64,000 bases of DNA from Bacteroides caecigallinarum (GTDB lineage: Bacteria; Bacteroidota; Bacteroidia; Bacteroidales; Bacteroidaceae), in the NCBI RefSeq assembly GCF_016902295.1, contig NZ_JACJLQ010000017.1:1-64000 (forward strand), written 5' to 3'. Both the position numbers and the translations under genes were made by a program. A model generated the notes under the pieces. That model was not told where the DNA came from. It made no database searches and saw only the letters and a list, made by a program, of their open reading frames with translations. How positions within the stretch are numbered: the first letter of the stretch is position 1; every line of letters begins with the position of its first letter. Below, piece after piece: positions 8,492-16,362 of this stretch.

Positions 8492-9271
8492 ATGAATAAA
8501 AAATGTCCATACATAATCTTTTTATTTGGATTACTATCATTCTCATCTTGTTCGAATGATAACAGTCCGGAACTCTCTAATGAGACAGGAGAGATACGTT
8601 TCTCTTTGGTAGATACCACTGAAGTGGAAATCACTACAAGAGCATCGCTTAATTTAGATGTAAATGAATTTAGTGTAAGCCTTAATAGGGGCGATACACC
8701 AATATTTACCAGTCGGAAATATAAAGATATTGCCGGGACTACTATTAGTTGTTCGGCAGGTCCGAATTATTTGCTGAAAGCGGAAAACTGCACAGAAGCA
8801 GAAGCTGAAAGCAAGAATGGCAATTGGGGACAGGCACGTGTGTACGGAGAAGAGTCTTTTACTGTTGTTGCTAATGAAACAAATACAGTAACAGTGAACT
8901 GTGGTTTGGCTAATTCATCGGTGAGTGTAGATTTCAGTGATTACATTGTAAGTTCTTTCGACAATTATTCTATTGATATTTATGCTACTGATGCAAGTAG
9001 CCGTACTTTTAAGTTTGACGAAACAAATTATAAATTCAAGACGGCATATTTCAATGTAAGAGGAACTCGTGAATTGTCGTATACTGTTACATTGCCTTCT
9101 CCTTACCAACCTTATACTGGTACATTTAGTATGGAGCCATCGAAGAGTTATAAATTCTCTGTAAAAATAGATGGTGATAGCGCTAACTCTACAGTTACTC
9201 TTGGAATTATTGTAGATGGAACTTTATCTGAAGAAGTAATACTTACTGAAAGTATTAATCCGTATGCATGA
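8492..9271 (+). CDS. DUF4493-type surface lipoprotein, last gene of the cluster
   Basis: A 259-residue lipoprotein with lipobox FSSC. The whole mature protein is one DUF4493-like domain (GEIRFSLVDT, ITTRAS, RVYGEESF, VTVNCGLANSSVSVDF). It is most like the first gene of the cluster in size and layout, so the cluster opens and closes with single-domain members and has multidomain ones between. A strong hairpin terminator follows at 9308-9338. Function unknown; anchoring in the outer membrane is inferred from the signal. Confidence 0.75.
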   Translation: MNKKCPYIIFLFGLLSFSSCSNDNSPELSNETGEIRFSLVDTTEVEITTRASLNLDVNEFSVSLNRGDTPIFTSRKYKDIAGTTISCSAGPNYLLKAENCTEAEAESKNGNWGQARVYGEESFTVVANETNTVTVNCGLANSSVSVDFSDYIVSSFDNYSIDIYATDASSRTFKFDETNYKFKTAYFNVRGTRELSYTVTLPSPYQPYTGTFSMEPSKSYKFSVKIDGDSANSTVTLGIIVDGTLSEEVILTESINPYA

Positions 9272-9680
9272 TAATAGTAATTATAATTACTAAGAAAATA
9301 GAATCTCAAAAGCAGGAAGAAATTCCTGCTTTTGTTTTAGTATATATATACAACCGTAACTTTATATCCCATTTCACCTTTACATCTTTTACTTTACCCT
9401 TTAATCTTTCAATAATCAATTTCTGGTTACTTCTACTTCATTTCCTGCATCTATAGTATATAATGGATAATAGGACTTTAATTATTATCGAAGAAATACA
9501 ATAAAGAAATTCATATATAACAAGTGCGGTACCTTCTCACGAAGATACCGCACCCGTGTTCCTTAACTTATATATTAAAGAAACATTAATGTAAAGTTAA
9601 ACTGCCGGATATTTTTTCCGGCGAGAGATATATAATTCCCATAAGACGCTTCTTATGGGAAAGTTTTTTATAATGTACGA
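9272..9680. other. convergent intergenic region with four hairpins
   Basis: This 409-base gap separates the + strand surface cluster from the - strand SusCD operon. Besides the cluster terminator it holds three hairpins: GTGCGGTA/TACCGCAC (9524-9531/9546-9553), GCCGGA/TCCGGC (9604-9609/9617-9622), and TTCCCATAAGA/TCTTATGGGAA (9636-9646/9651-9661). The last is followed on the + strand by AGTTTTTTA and could stop + strand readthrough; the first two are nearest to serving the - strand operon. A 62-codon + strand frame at 9268-9456 has no start signal or family features. I see no gene here. Confidence 0.6.
9308..9338 (+). terminator. terminator of the DUF4493/PCMD cluster
   Basis: AAAAGCAGGAA (9308-9318) pairs perfectly with TTCCTGCTTTT (9323-9333) across a GAAA tetraloop and is followed by GTTTTA. 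It lies 36 bases after the last lipoprotein stop. Confidence 0.85.
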
Positions 9681-10199
9681 TTATTGTTCGTCGGCTGCAA
9701 ATCCTGTACGGCGGTAGCCTGAAACTTTGTATTTGGCATATCCGTTAGCTGCAGGATTTTCATCATCGCTAAAAGAAACGTAATATACCAAACTGTCGGC
9801 TGGCATTCCGCTAGGAGTAGTTGCTGCACCAGGAAGCATTTTTCCGTCTTCAATGTTTACTTTGCAATCGTAGGCTTCATTTTGAGCTTCACCATTTGTG
9901 CTGAATGTCAAAGCATTGCAATCACAATTTACTACTACTGTGTATTCCCAAAAATTACCTAAATCGCTAACATACATTTTATCGGCTACATTTTCGTTGG
10001 TATTATATGTGATACCAAGTATTACGCCTAAACCAAATGGATCGGAAATAACTACATTTCCGGCTTCGTCAACAGCATCTACTGTAAGTTGCCATTCGCC
10101 TGCCAATGCCTGGGTAGCTGTACCTCCAATCTCATCCTTTTCGCAAGAAGAGAAAAAGGCTACAGTACATAACATTAATAAATATATTGCTTTTTTCAT
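9681..10199 (-). CDS. lipid-binding/lipocalin-like lipoprotein of the SusCD operon
   Basis: A 172-residue lipoprotein: MKKAIYLLMLCTVAFFSSC signal with lipobox FSSC, then an all-beta domain starting LAGEWQLTVDAVDE, the usual opening of Bacteroidetes lipid-binding putative hydrolases (lipocalin-like fold). It ends with a KYKVSGYRRTGF strand. It is the fourth and last gene of the SusC-SusD operon, 21 bases after the preceding stop. As I recall, the same arrangement (SusC, SusD, BT_2262-like lipoprotein, lipid-binding lipoprotein) occurs at BT_2261-2264 of B. thetaiotaomicron, where the extra lipoproteins sit on a peptide-binding SusCD complex. A ligand role here is inferred from that parallel. 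Confidence 0.72.
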   Translation of the reverse strand: MKKAIYLLMLCTVAFFSSCEKDEIGGTATQALAGEWQLTVDAVDEAGNVVISDPFGLGVILGITYNTNENVADKMYVSDLGNFWEYTVVVNCDCNALTFSTNGEAQNEAYDCKVNIEDGKMLPGAATTPSGMPADSLVYYVSFSDDENPAANGYAKYKVSGYRRTGFAADEQ

Positions 10200-10220
10200 A
10201 TTGTGTCTTTTTCAATTAAG

Positions 10221-10922
10221 TTATTTTGTAATAGCTTTGAGAATCACTGTCATCTGGGTACCACCATAATCAACATCTAAAGTAAATGTTTTTGTAGCTG
10301 GATCGTAACTTCCACCGTTTAAACCCAATACGACATCACCTGTGTCACCGAAATACCAACTGCCAACTTCGCTTGTTAATGATATACTGTTGTCGGCATT
10401 TATCTGGAAATCTACTTCAGCATGGAAATCATATGTAGGCTCGAAACCTGGATTTAATCCGTTAAACTGGAATCCTCCCATCAGGTCGTCAAGATGATAT
10501 GTTCCATCTCCATTATCTGTGATGTATATTAAAGCATCATAATAATGTCTTGTACTTGTCATGCTTTCACCAAGATAAAGAGTTGCAATATTTTCGGAAT
10601 CAACTACATATACTGTGCGAGAAGCTGTTGTAGAAAAGCCGTCGGCATTATAAATGATATATGATATAGAATATACTCCAGGAGTGGTATTGTCAATATT
10701 TGAAGTTGCCTGAACCTCGCTGCTGACATCCTCACCATTAAGCTCGGCATAACATCCTTCGTCTGTATAGGTCTCACCTACGTTTAAGATTATTGTGGGT
10801 TCACCTAGTACCTCTAATGTTGGATAGTAGGTTATTCGTGTTAACCCTTCTGTTGTCTTTTCGCAACTCCATAAAGCTACGGAAAGTACAAAAATCAGTA
10901 AATATGATAATGTTTTTTTCAT
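10221..10922 (-). CDS. BT_2262/DUF5012-like surface lipoprotein
   Basis: A 233-residue lipoprotein with lipobox LWSC. Residues about 30-110 are an Ig-like domain of the type placed before surface ligand-binding domains (NVGETYTDEGCYAELNGEDV, then PGVYSISYIIYNADG). The C-terminal 115 residues form a second beta-rich domain (DNGDGTYHLDDLMGGF to YGGTQMTVILKAITK). It lies between the SusD-like gene and the lipid-binding lipoprotein, with 39 and 21 bases on either side. The arrangement resembles the BT_2261-2264 locus. I infer it is an accessory lipoprotein at the mouth of the SusCD transporter. Confidence 0.72.
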   Translation of the reverse strand: MKKTLSYLLIFVLSVALWSCEKTTEGLTRITYYPTLEVLGEPTIILNVGETYTDEGCYAELNGEDVSSEVQATSNIDNTTPGVYSISYIIYNADGFSTTASRTVYVVDSENIATLYLGESMTSTRHYYDALIYITDNGDGTYHLDDLMGGFQFNGLNPGFEPTYDFHAEVDFQINADNSISLTSEVGSWYFGDTGDVVLGLNGGSYDPATKTFTLDVDYGGTQMTVILKAITK

Positions 10923-10961
10923 TGTTCTGTGTATTTCTGATTATAAATATTACATCTTATA

Positions 10962-12467
10962 TTATTTAGCCCAGAATACAGGTGCTGTATAACCAGGAAA
11001 ATCAGGTACATTCTCGTTACGTGATGAAGAACTTTCTGCATACGGATAGCGTTCCAATAACTTGTTTGCTCCAACCTGGCCGAAAACCTGAATAGGAGTA
11101 TATAGTGTTCCTGGCTCATAGCTGCTTGTATCGAACGATTCATCACTGTTATTATAGAAGTCGTCACCCTCGGCTTCTCCAAATGCCGGATAATCCAGAC
11201 GACGGATTTCACACCATGATTCGAATGGATTTACACCTGCAAGTGCAACCCACTTGGCAATACCTATGCATTTGATGGCATTATTACTGTCATAAGGGTA
11301 GCGTGAAAGATATTCATCGGCACCACTTACACCGGCTGTTGCAAAAGAAGCTTCGATAGCTGCTGCATAGTGTGATGCTGCATCGCTTGCTGAACCGTAA
11401 CGTGAATAGTATTCGGAGATAAAGAATTCTGTTTCGGCTACTGTAAGCAGATAAACAGGCTGGTCGTATGACACTGCAGGGCGACACCAATAGTTGGCAT
11501 TGAATGTTGCAGTTCCTGTATATTGTGTTCCTGATATTGAACCTTCGTAATTGCCGTATGTATTAGGATTGAAGAATGCTGACAGACGTGGGTCTGTATA
11601 TTCTATATTACCAACTTCGTCTCTTACCTGCATTGTGTTTACAATTGCAAGGTTTGCTACTAGGTTTTGCTGCTGTCCTGGTGCGAATTCTTCTGAATAC
11701 AGTGGATTACGTTTTTCTGCCTGATCGCTCCAACATCCTTCCCATTTTATATCTGAAGCAGGAAAATTGTTTTCAGCAATAAGTGCTGCAACTTCAGACT
11801 GTACGTCTTTTACTGCTGACATACGCATAAGCAATTTCAGTCTCAATGCGTTTGCAAATTTTATCCAACTGTCGGCAGACTGATTTGGAAACAGAAAATT
11901 AGTACATACACTTGCTGATGGCTCAACACGTGAAATTGCTTCTTCCAATTCTACCAATAATCCTTCGTATACTGTCTGGCCATCGTCGTAAATAGGGGAG
12001 AGGTTATTTGGATCAAGAGCCTGTGTGTATGGTGTCTCTCCATAACAGTCTACCAATATCTGGAATGTGAATGCACGCAATACTGTTGCTGCTAAAGATG
12101 TACCCCAGTCGCCATCGGCAGAAGCACGGTCGTTGATATTTTTTAAGTTGTTAAGAGCTTTTTGATAAAGCTGAGTGTAAGTTCCGCTACTACGAGTTGG
12201 TGACATATTGAATCGTGAATAATCCAAATAGTTTGATGTACCAAACTGCTGTGCATAATACTGTGCGAAATAACCTCCGGTGATGAACAGAAAGTCACCA
12301 TAACTTCCGGCGATGCTCATCTCGGCTGCAGGCATAATCATACCAGTTGTAACGTTCTCTTCCGATGGTGAGTTTGGGTCCTGATTTATGTCAAGATAGC
12401 TTTCGCACGAAGTCATACCCAAGCCCATACCTACGGTAAAAGCTGATAAAAGAAATATCTTTTTCAT
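10962..12467 (-). CDS. SusD/RagB-family nutrient-binding lipoprotein
   Basis: A 501-residue lipoprotein, the lid and substrate-binding partner of the SusC-like transporter just upstream. I start it at the second ATG (12467), which gives a classic MKKIFLLSAF signal and lipobox MTSC; an in-frame ATG at 12482 would add five residues. The N-terminus SYLDINQDPNSPSEENVTTG and the following FITGGYFAQYYAQQFG are typical of the SusD-like subfamily with predicted TPR helices, and the C-terminus has the usual SWCEIRRLDYPAF pattern. The start is 20 bases from the susC stop, so translation is probably coupled. The substrate cannot be read from sequence; the accessory genes suggest peptides rather than a glycan, and no glycosidase is present nearby. 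Confidence 0.93.
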   Translation of the reverse strand: MKKIFLLSAFTVGMGLGMTSCESYLDINQDPNSPSEENVTTGMIMPAAEMSIAGSYGDFLFITGGYFAQYYAQQFGTSNYLDYSRFNMSPTRSSGTYTQLYQKALNNLKNINDRASADGDWGTSLAATVLRAFTFQILVDCYGETPYTQALDPNNLSPIYDDGQTVYEGLLVELEEAISRVEPSASVCTNFLFPNQSADSWIKFANALRLKLLMRMSAVKDVQSEVAALIAENNFPASDIKWEGCWSDQAEKRNPLYSEEFAPGQQQNLVANLAIVNTMQVRDEVGNIEYTDPRLSAFFNPNTYGNYEGSISGTQYTGTATFNANYWCRPAVSYDQPVYLLTVAETEFFISEYYSRYGSASDAASHYAAAIEASFATAGVSGADEYLSRYPYDSNNAIKCIGIAKWVALAGVNPFESWCEIRRLDYPAFGEAEGDDFYNNSDESFDTSSYEPGTLYTPIQVFGQVGANKLLERYPYAESSSSRNENVPDFPGYTAPVFWAK

Positions 12468-12487
12468 TGTCTGAATCTCCATGTTTT

Positions 12488-15400
12488 TTAGAATGTGATG
12501 TTAAGATTGCAACCAAATAGTCTGCATGATGGGTTGCTGTAAAGTTCTCCGAACTGTGTAGCCAGATCTCCGTATGAAGACTGTGAAACTGTTGTTGTTT
12601 CAGGGTCTATATAACGGTTGTCTGAAGCTGTCCATGTAAATACATTGTTACAGAATACTGTAAGCGAAAGGTCGCTTAACTGCATCTGGCGTACCCATTT
12701 CTTTGGTACATTCCATGAAAGGCTGATGTTACGAAGTTTTACAAATGAACGGTCTACCAAGTATGCTTCACCACCATATCCGTAACCATAGTCATTGAAG
12801 TATGTCTGGTAGCTACCATTGTATTGGTAAATAGGAGTTGTGTTTGGTGAATATGTTCCATCACCGTTGTCAACTACTGAATTTGGAATAATAAATGGTT
12901 GACGATTGTTGTATGTAGTAACTAAGCCGTTTCCTGTAAATTGCATCAAATTCTTTGTACGTGAGAACATGTAACCTCCCTTACGGATGTCTAATGATGC
13001 GCTTAATGTGAAGTTCTTATAAGTCAAACCTGTAGTAATACCACCTGTCCAGTCATTATTCATATTTTTGCCAGTGTCCTCTAATGTTGTACCCAAAACA
13101 GGATAACCGTTTGAGTCTACAATCATCTGTCCGTCTTCTGTATATTTAGGCAAATATGTATAGAATTGTCCAATTGGTTTTCCTTCAACTGCGTACATTT
13201 CTACAGCATCGTTACCTGCTGAGAAACCATAGATTGAAACTTGTCCACCTTCAAGACTTTCAGGTAATGAAAGCACTTTGTTTTTGTTTTTTGCAAAGTT
13301 GAAACCGATATCCCAACGCCAGTCACGTGTCTGTATAGGAGTAAGGTTGATTGCTAATTCTACACCTTGGTTTTCTACTTCACCGAAGTTAGTAACTACA
13401 TAGCTGTATCCTGCAGCAGGATCGGCTGGAAGAGTAAATATCTGGTCTTTTGTACGGCGGTTATAGTATGCGGCATCGATACCAAATCTACCGTTGAAGA
13501 ACTGTAAGTTCATACCGACTTCGAACTCTGATGTCATTTCAGGTCTCAGTTTATCACTTCCTAATGTGTTGGATGTCTGGTATGCATTTGCTCCATTAAG
13601 AGGGAAGGAGATATTTGGAGCTACATAAGTTCCGTTTGATACTCCTTGGATGTAAGATAAAGCTGTCAGATATGGACTGGCATCATTACCTGTCTTACCG
13701 TATGCCAAACGCATTTTACCAAAGCTTAGAATATCATTTTCAGGAATAAGACGTGTGAAAATCCAGCTCAATGTTGCACCAGGATAGAAGAAACTGTTCT
13801 TGCCAATAGGCAAAGTAGATGACCAGTCATTGCGGGCTGTTGCATTAAGATATATCATGTCATCCCAACCAATTGTAACATCTCCAAAAAGACCTACAAG
13901 ACGGCGCTTGCTCTGAGATTCGCTCATGGTTTGTGATGATGTGTTACTTAAATCCCAAAATCCAGTTTCAATAGAAAGGTTAGTACCTGTACCGTTGAGG
14001 CTTGTTGCATAACGCTCGTTCATGTTCAAACCTACATTGACATTAACATCTAATTTATTGTCAAGGAATTTCTGTGCATAGTTTGCTAAAAAGTCATGGT
14101 TCAATTCATAACGGCGGCTATAAATTGCAGATACACTACCTTCCTGATTCATGTTTGAAGGGGCATAACCATAGTCGTTATTGATAAGGGCATCGTCCAA
14201 AGCAATCTGTGGACTTCCTGTTTTGATGTCATAGTCTGTATAATCCAATCCCATACGATATGTCAATGTAACATATTTTACAGGTTTGATATCTGCTTGG
14301 ATTTTTCCATAAATCTGTTTGGAGTTTGTATGGAAATAGTTGTTGGCAAGTGCCCAATATGGATTGGTAATACCATAAGGTGTAAAGTATGCTTCAGGAG
14401 TATTGAATGCACTACTCAAGTCTTTCATATCAACAATGGAAATATCGCGTGGAAGTTCCATCAAACCGTCAATAACGGAAGTACCCTGGAAGTTTCCTAC
14501 AGCATCAGTCTGGCTGCGGGCAAAGTTTACTGAAGATGAAAGCTTTAACCATTTAGTTGGTTCGTAACTGTTACGGAAAGCTACTGTATTACGTTTGTAG
14601 ACATCGTAGTTTTCAGGCATAATACCATCATCGCCTGTATAAGAGTATGACAGATAATATGTCATCTTTTGATCGTTTGATACTCCACTTAGTGAAATAT
14701 TGTGGTTCTGTGACCAACCCAAGTCAAAGAAATCTTTAACATTGTTTTCTTTGGCACTGTATTCATGTATCAACTGTTGGTTATTCCAAACCGGACCATA
14801 TACTTGAGTGGAACCATCAAACGCAGGTCCCCATGATCCGTTTTCAATAAATGTCTGACCACCATTCCATCCTTGTCCGAAACTGTTCTGCATTTCAGGC
14901 AAATATGACAACTGTCTGGCCTGTACACTACCACTATAATTTATAGAGAAATTACGTCCATCGCTACGTTTACCGCTTTTTGTTGTGATGACAACTACAC
15001 CGTTTGCTGCACGGCTACCGTAAAGAGCGGTTGCGGCTGCTCCTTTCAGAACGGTCATTGATTCGATATCATGTGAGGCGATGTTTGAAATACCACCTAA
15101 TGTAACGTTCTTACCTGAACCAGATACTGAACTGTTAGAAAGTGGAATACCATCAACTACATATAAAGGCTGGTTATCGCCATTGATAGAACCAAAACCA
15201 CGAATAACAACGTTACTTACCGAACCTGGATCGCTTGAAGTACTACTAACTTGTAAACCTGCTACTTTACCTGAAAGTGCATCTGCTACATTAGTTGTAC
15301 GGGCACTTATGATTTCGTCACTCTTGACTGTCGTTGCTGAATATCCTAACGACTTTTCTGAACGGCTGATACCCATTGCTGTTACAACTACTTCGTCAAG

Positions 15401-15709
15401 CAATTCAGCATTTGTATGCAATACAACATACATTGTTCTATTGCGATTGATATGAACATCTTGCGATTGCATACCTACAAATGAAATACGTAATGTCTTA
15501 GCATTGGAAGGTACATTACTAATTACAAACTTGCCATCAATATCAGTGATGACACCCATATTGGTGTCTAATACTAATACTGAAGCACCAACTACAGGCT
15601 CACCGCTCTCACTGGATGTTACTACACCAGTTACATTTGACGTTTGAGCCAATGCCAGATTTACCCCTGCAAAGAGGCAAACAAGCCATAGCATTAATCT
15701 TCTTTTCAT
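12488..15709 (-). CDS. SusC/RagA-family TonB-dependent outer-membrane transporter
   Basis: A 1073-residue protein that imports a nutrient across the outer membrane using TonB energy. It has a signal peptide ending near ALAQ, a carboxypeptidase-regulatory-like domain at about 25-105 (VTGVVTSSESGEPVVGASV), a TonB box DEVVVTAMG near 107, a plug domain (VVIRGFGSINGDNQPLYVVDG, then GSRAANGVVVITTKSG) and a long barrel ending FGCNLNITF. Length and order are normal for the family. It is the first gene of a four-gene operon. Its promoter lies inside a segment bounded by perfect 22-bp inverted repeats (15762-16049), so it is probably phase variable; in the orientation given here the promoter points toward the gene. 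Confidence 0.97.
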   Translation of the reverse strand: MKRRLMLWLVCLFAGVNLALAQTSNVTGVVTSSESGEPVVGASVLVLDTNMGVITDIDGKFVISNVPSNAKTLRISFVGMQSQDVHINRNRTMYVVLHTNAELLDEVVVTAMGISRSEKSLGYSATTVKSDEIISARTTNVADALSGKVAGLQVSSTSSDPGSVSNVVIRGFGSINGDNQPLYVVDGIPLSNSSVSGSGKNVTLGGISNIASHDIESMTVLKGAAATALYGSRAANGVVVITTKSGKRSDGRNFSINYSGSVQARQLSYLPEMQNSFGQGWNGGQTFIENGSWGPAFDGSTQVYGPVWNNQQLIHEYSAKENNVKDFFDLGWSQNHNISLSGVSNDQKMTYYLSYSYTGDDGIMPENYDVYKRNTVAFRNSYEPTKWLKLSSSVNFARSQTDAVGNFQGTSVIDGLMELPRDISIVDMKDLSSAFNTPEAYFTPYGITNPYWALANNYFHTNSKQIYGKIQADIKPVKYVTLTYRMGLDYTDYDIKTGSPQIALDDALINNDYGYAPSNMNQEGSVSAIYSRRYELNHDFLANYAQKFLDNKLDVNVNVGLNMNERYATSLNGTGTNLSIETGFWDLSNTSSQTMSESQSKRRLVGLFGDVTIGWDDMIYLNATARNDWSSTLPIGKNSFFYPGATLSWIFTRLIPENDILSFGKMRLAYGKTGNDASPYLTALSYIQGVSNGTYVAPNISFPLNGANAYQTSNTLGSDKLRPEMTSEFEVGMNLQFFNGRFGIDAAYYNRRTKDQIFTLPADPAAGYSYVVTNFGEVENQGVELAINLTPIQTRDWRWDIGFNFAKNKNKVLSLPESLEGGQVSIYGFSAGNDAVEMYAVEGKPIGQFYTYLPKYTEDGQMIVDSNGYPVLGTTLEDTGKNMNNDWTGGITTGLTYKNFTLSASLDIRKGGYMFSRTKNLMQFTGNGLVTTYNNRQPFIIPNSVVDNGDGTYSPNTTPIYQYNGSYQTYFNDYGYGYGGEAYLVDRSFVKLRNISLSWNVPKKWVRQMQLSDLSLTVFCNNVFTWTASDNRYIDPETTTVSQSSYGDLATQFGELYSNPSCRLFGCNLNITF

Positions 15710-15761
15710 AAATTCTCTCTTAATTTAAATTATTGTTAACTGATAACTCATCAATAATAAT

Positions 15762-15783
15762 AACAAAGTCTTTACAGAACTTT
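15762..15783 (+). repeat. left inverted repeat of a putative invertible promoter
   Basis: 22 bases beginning AACAAAGTCTTTACAG, repeated as a perfect reverse complement at 16028-16049. The core has AAAGT and ACTTT arms around a 9-base centre, the layout expected of a tyrosine-recombinase crossover site. It lies 53 bases upstream of the susC start. Confidence 0.85.
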
Positions 15784-16027
15784 ACTTCTTTTATTATAAA
15801 AATATAAGAATATAAAAGTTGAGCGATTTATATTTCGATGCAAATATATAATTATATTCTTGAAATCAATATCTTTTTTTTATAAAAAACAATCTAAAAG
15901 TTACGTTTTAACATCACGATGTTAAAACTGTTATGATTTTAATACTTTGTACTATGGTAAACAATAATATATAAAGATAAATTCCCATATAAAAAACTGT
16001 TTAAATTCATTCTATGACGTATTTGGA
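15784..16027. promoter_or_regulatory. putative invertible 244-bp segment carrying the susC promoter
   Basis: The AT-rich DNA between the 22-bp inverted repeats. On the - strand it holds a Bacteroidetes-type promoter: TATATTTG (-7 box, 15841-15848 as its complement) preceded after 18 bases by TTG (15867-15869). This would start transcripts about 125 bases before susC. I find no exact TAnnTTTG on the + strand in the segment. Inversion would put the -7 box near 15963-15970 pointing toward the 3' end of gdhA, turning susC off. Confidence 0.7.
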
Positions 16028-16049
16028 AAAGTTCTGTAAAGACTTTGTT
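16028..16049 (+). repeat. right inverted repeat of a putative invertible promoter
   Basis: The exact reverse complement of 15762-15783, beginning AAAGTTCTGTAAAGAC. Bases just outside and inside the two 22-mers do not match, so the identity has sharp edges, as expected for paired site-specific recombination sites rather than a diverged duplication. Confidence 0.85.
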
Positions 16050-16263
16050 GGTGTTTGTGGTATGAAAATATCTTTTAGGTACTAAATTTTGAATATTGAT
16101 GTCTTTATGGACTGTAAAATTCTAATTTCTAATCATTACGATTTGTATTAATATTCTTATGCTCTTTATACTGCAATAACTAAAACCAAATGTTAATATA
16201 TAATAATGGATTTTATGTTTAGATAGACTGAAATCTATGGAAATGACTTTTATATTGATTGTA

Positions 16264-16309
16264 TAAATAAAAAAAAGACTGTCTCAACATTTCTGTGTGA
16301 GACAGTCTT
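16264..16309 (-). terminator. terminator of gdhA
   Basis: AAGACTGTCTCA (16275-16286) pairs perfectly with TGAGACAGTCTT (16298-16309) over an 11-base loop. On the - strand the stem runs into a long T-run (complement of the A-rich 16264-16276). It lies 54 bases after the gdhA stop. Confidence 0.9.
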
Positions 16310-16362
16310 AGTTGTATATATATTCTAAACTTGACTGTTATGTCTATAGTAGATTATAGGGC

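Larger units (their letters stand above)
15710..16362. other. 653-base intergenic region between susC and gdhA
   Basis: It contains the susC leader, the inverted-repeat-bounded promoter segment (15762-16049), about 220 bases of AT-rich DNA in which I see nothing (16050-16263), and the gdhA terminator (16264-16309). There is no coding frame of note on either strand. Confidence 0.7.

Noticed and set aside
9268-9456. 62-codon + strand frame after the surface cluster
   Set aside because: It overlaps the cluster terminator, has no signal or domain features, and its composition is simple AT-rich sequence.
16050-16263. Possible gene or regulatory RNA between the right inverted repeat and the gdhA terminator
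   Set aside because: No frame, hairpin or promoter match that stands out from AT-rich background.
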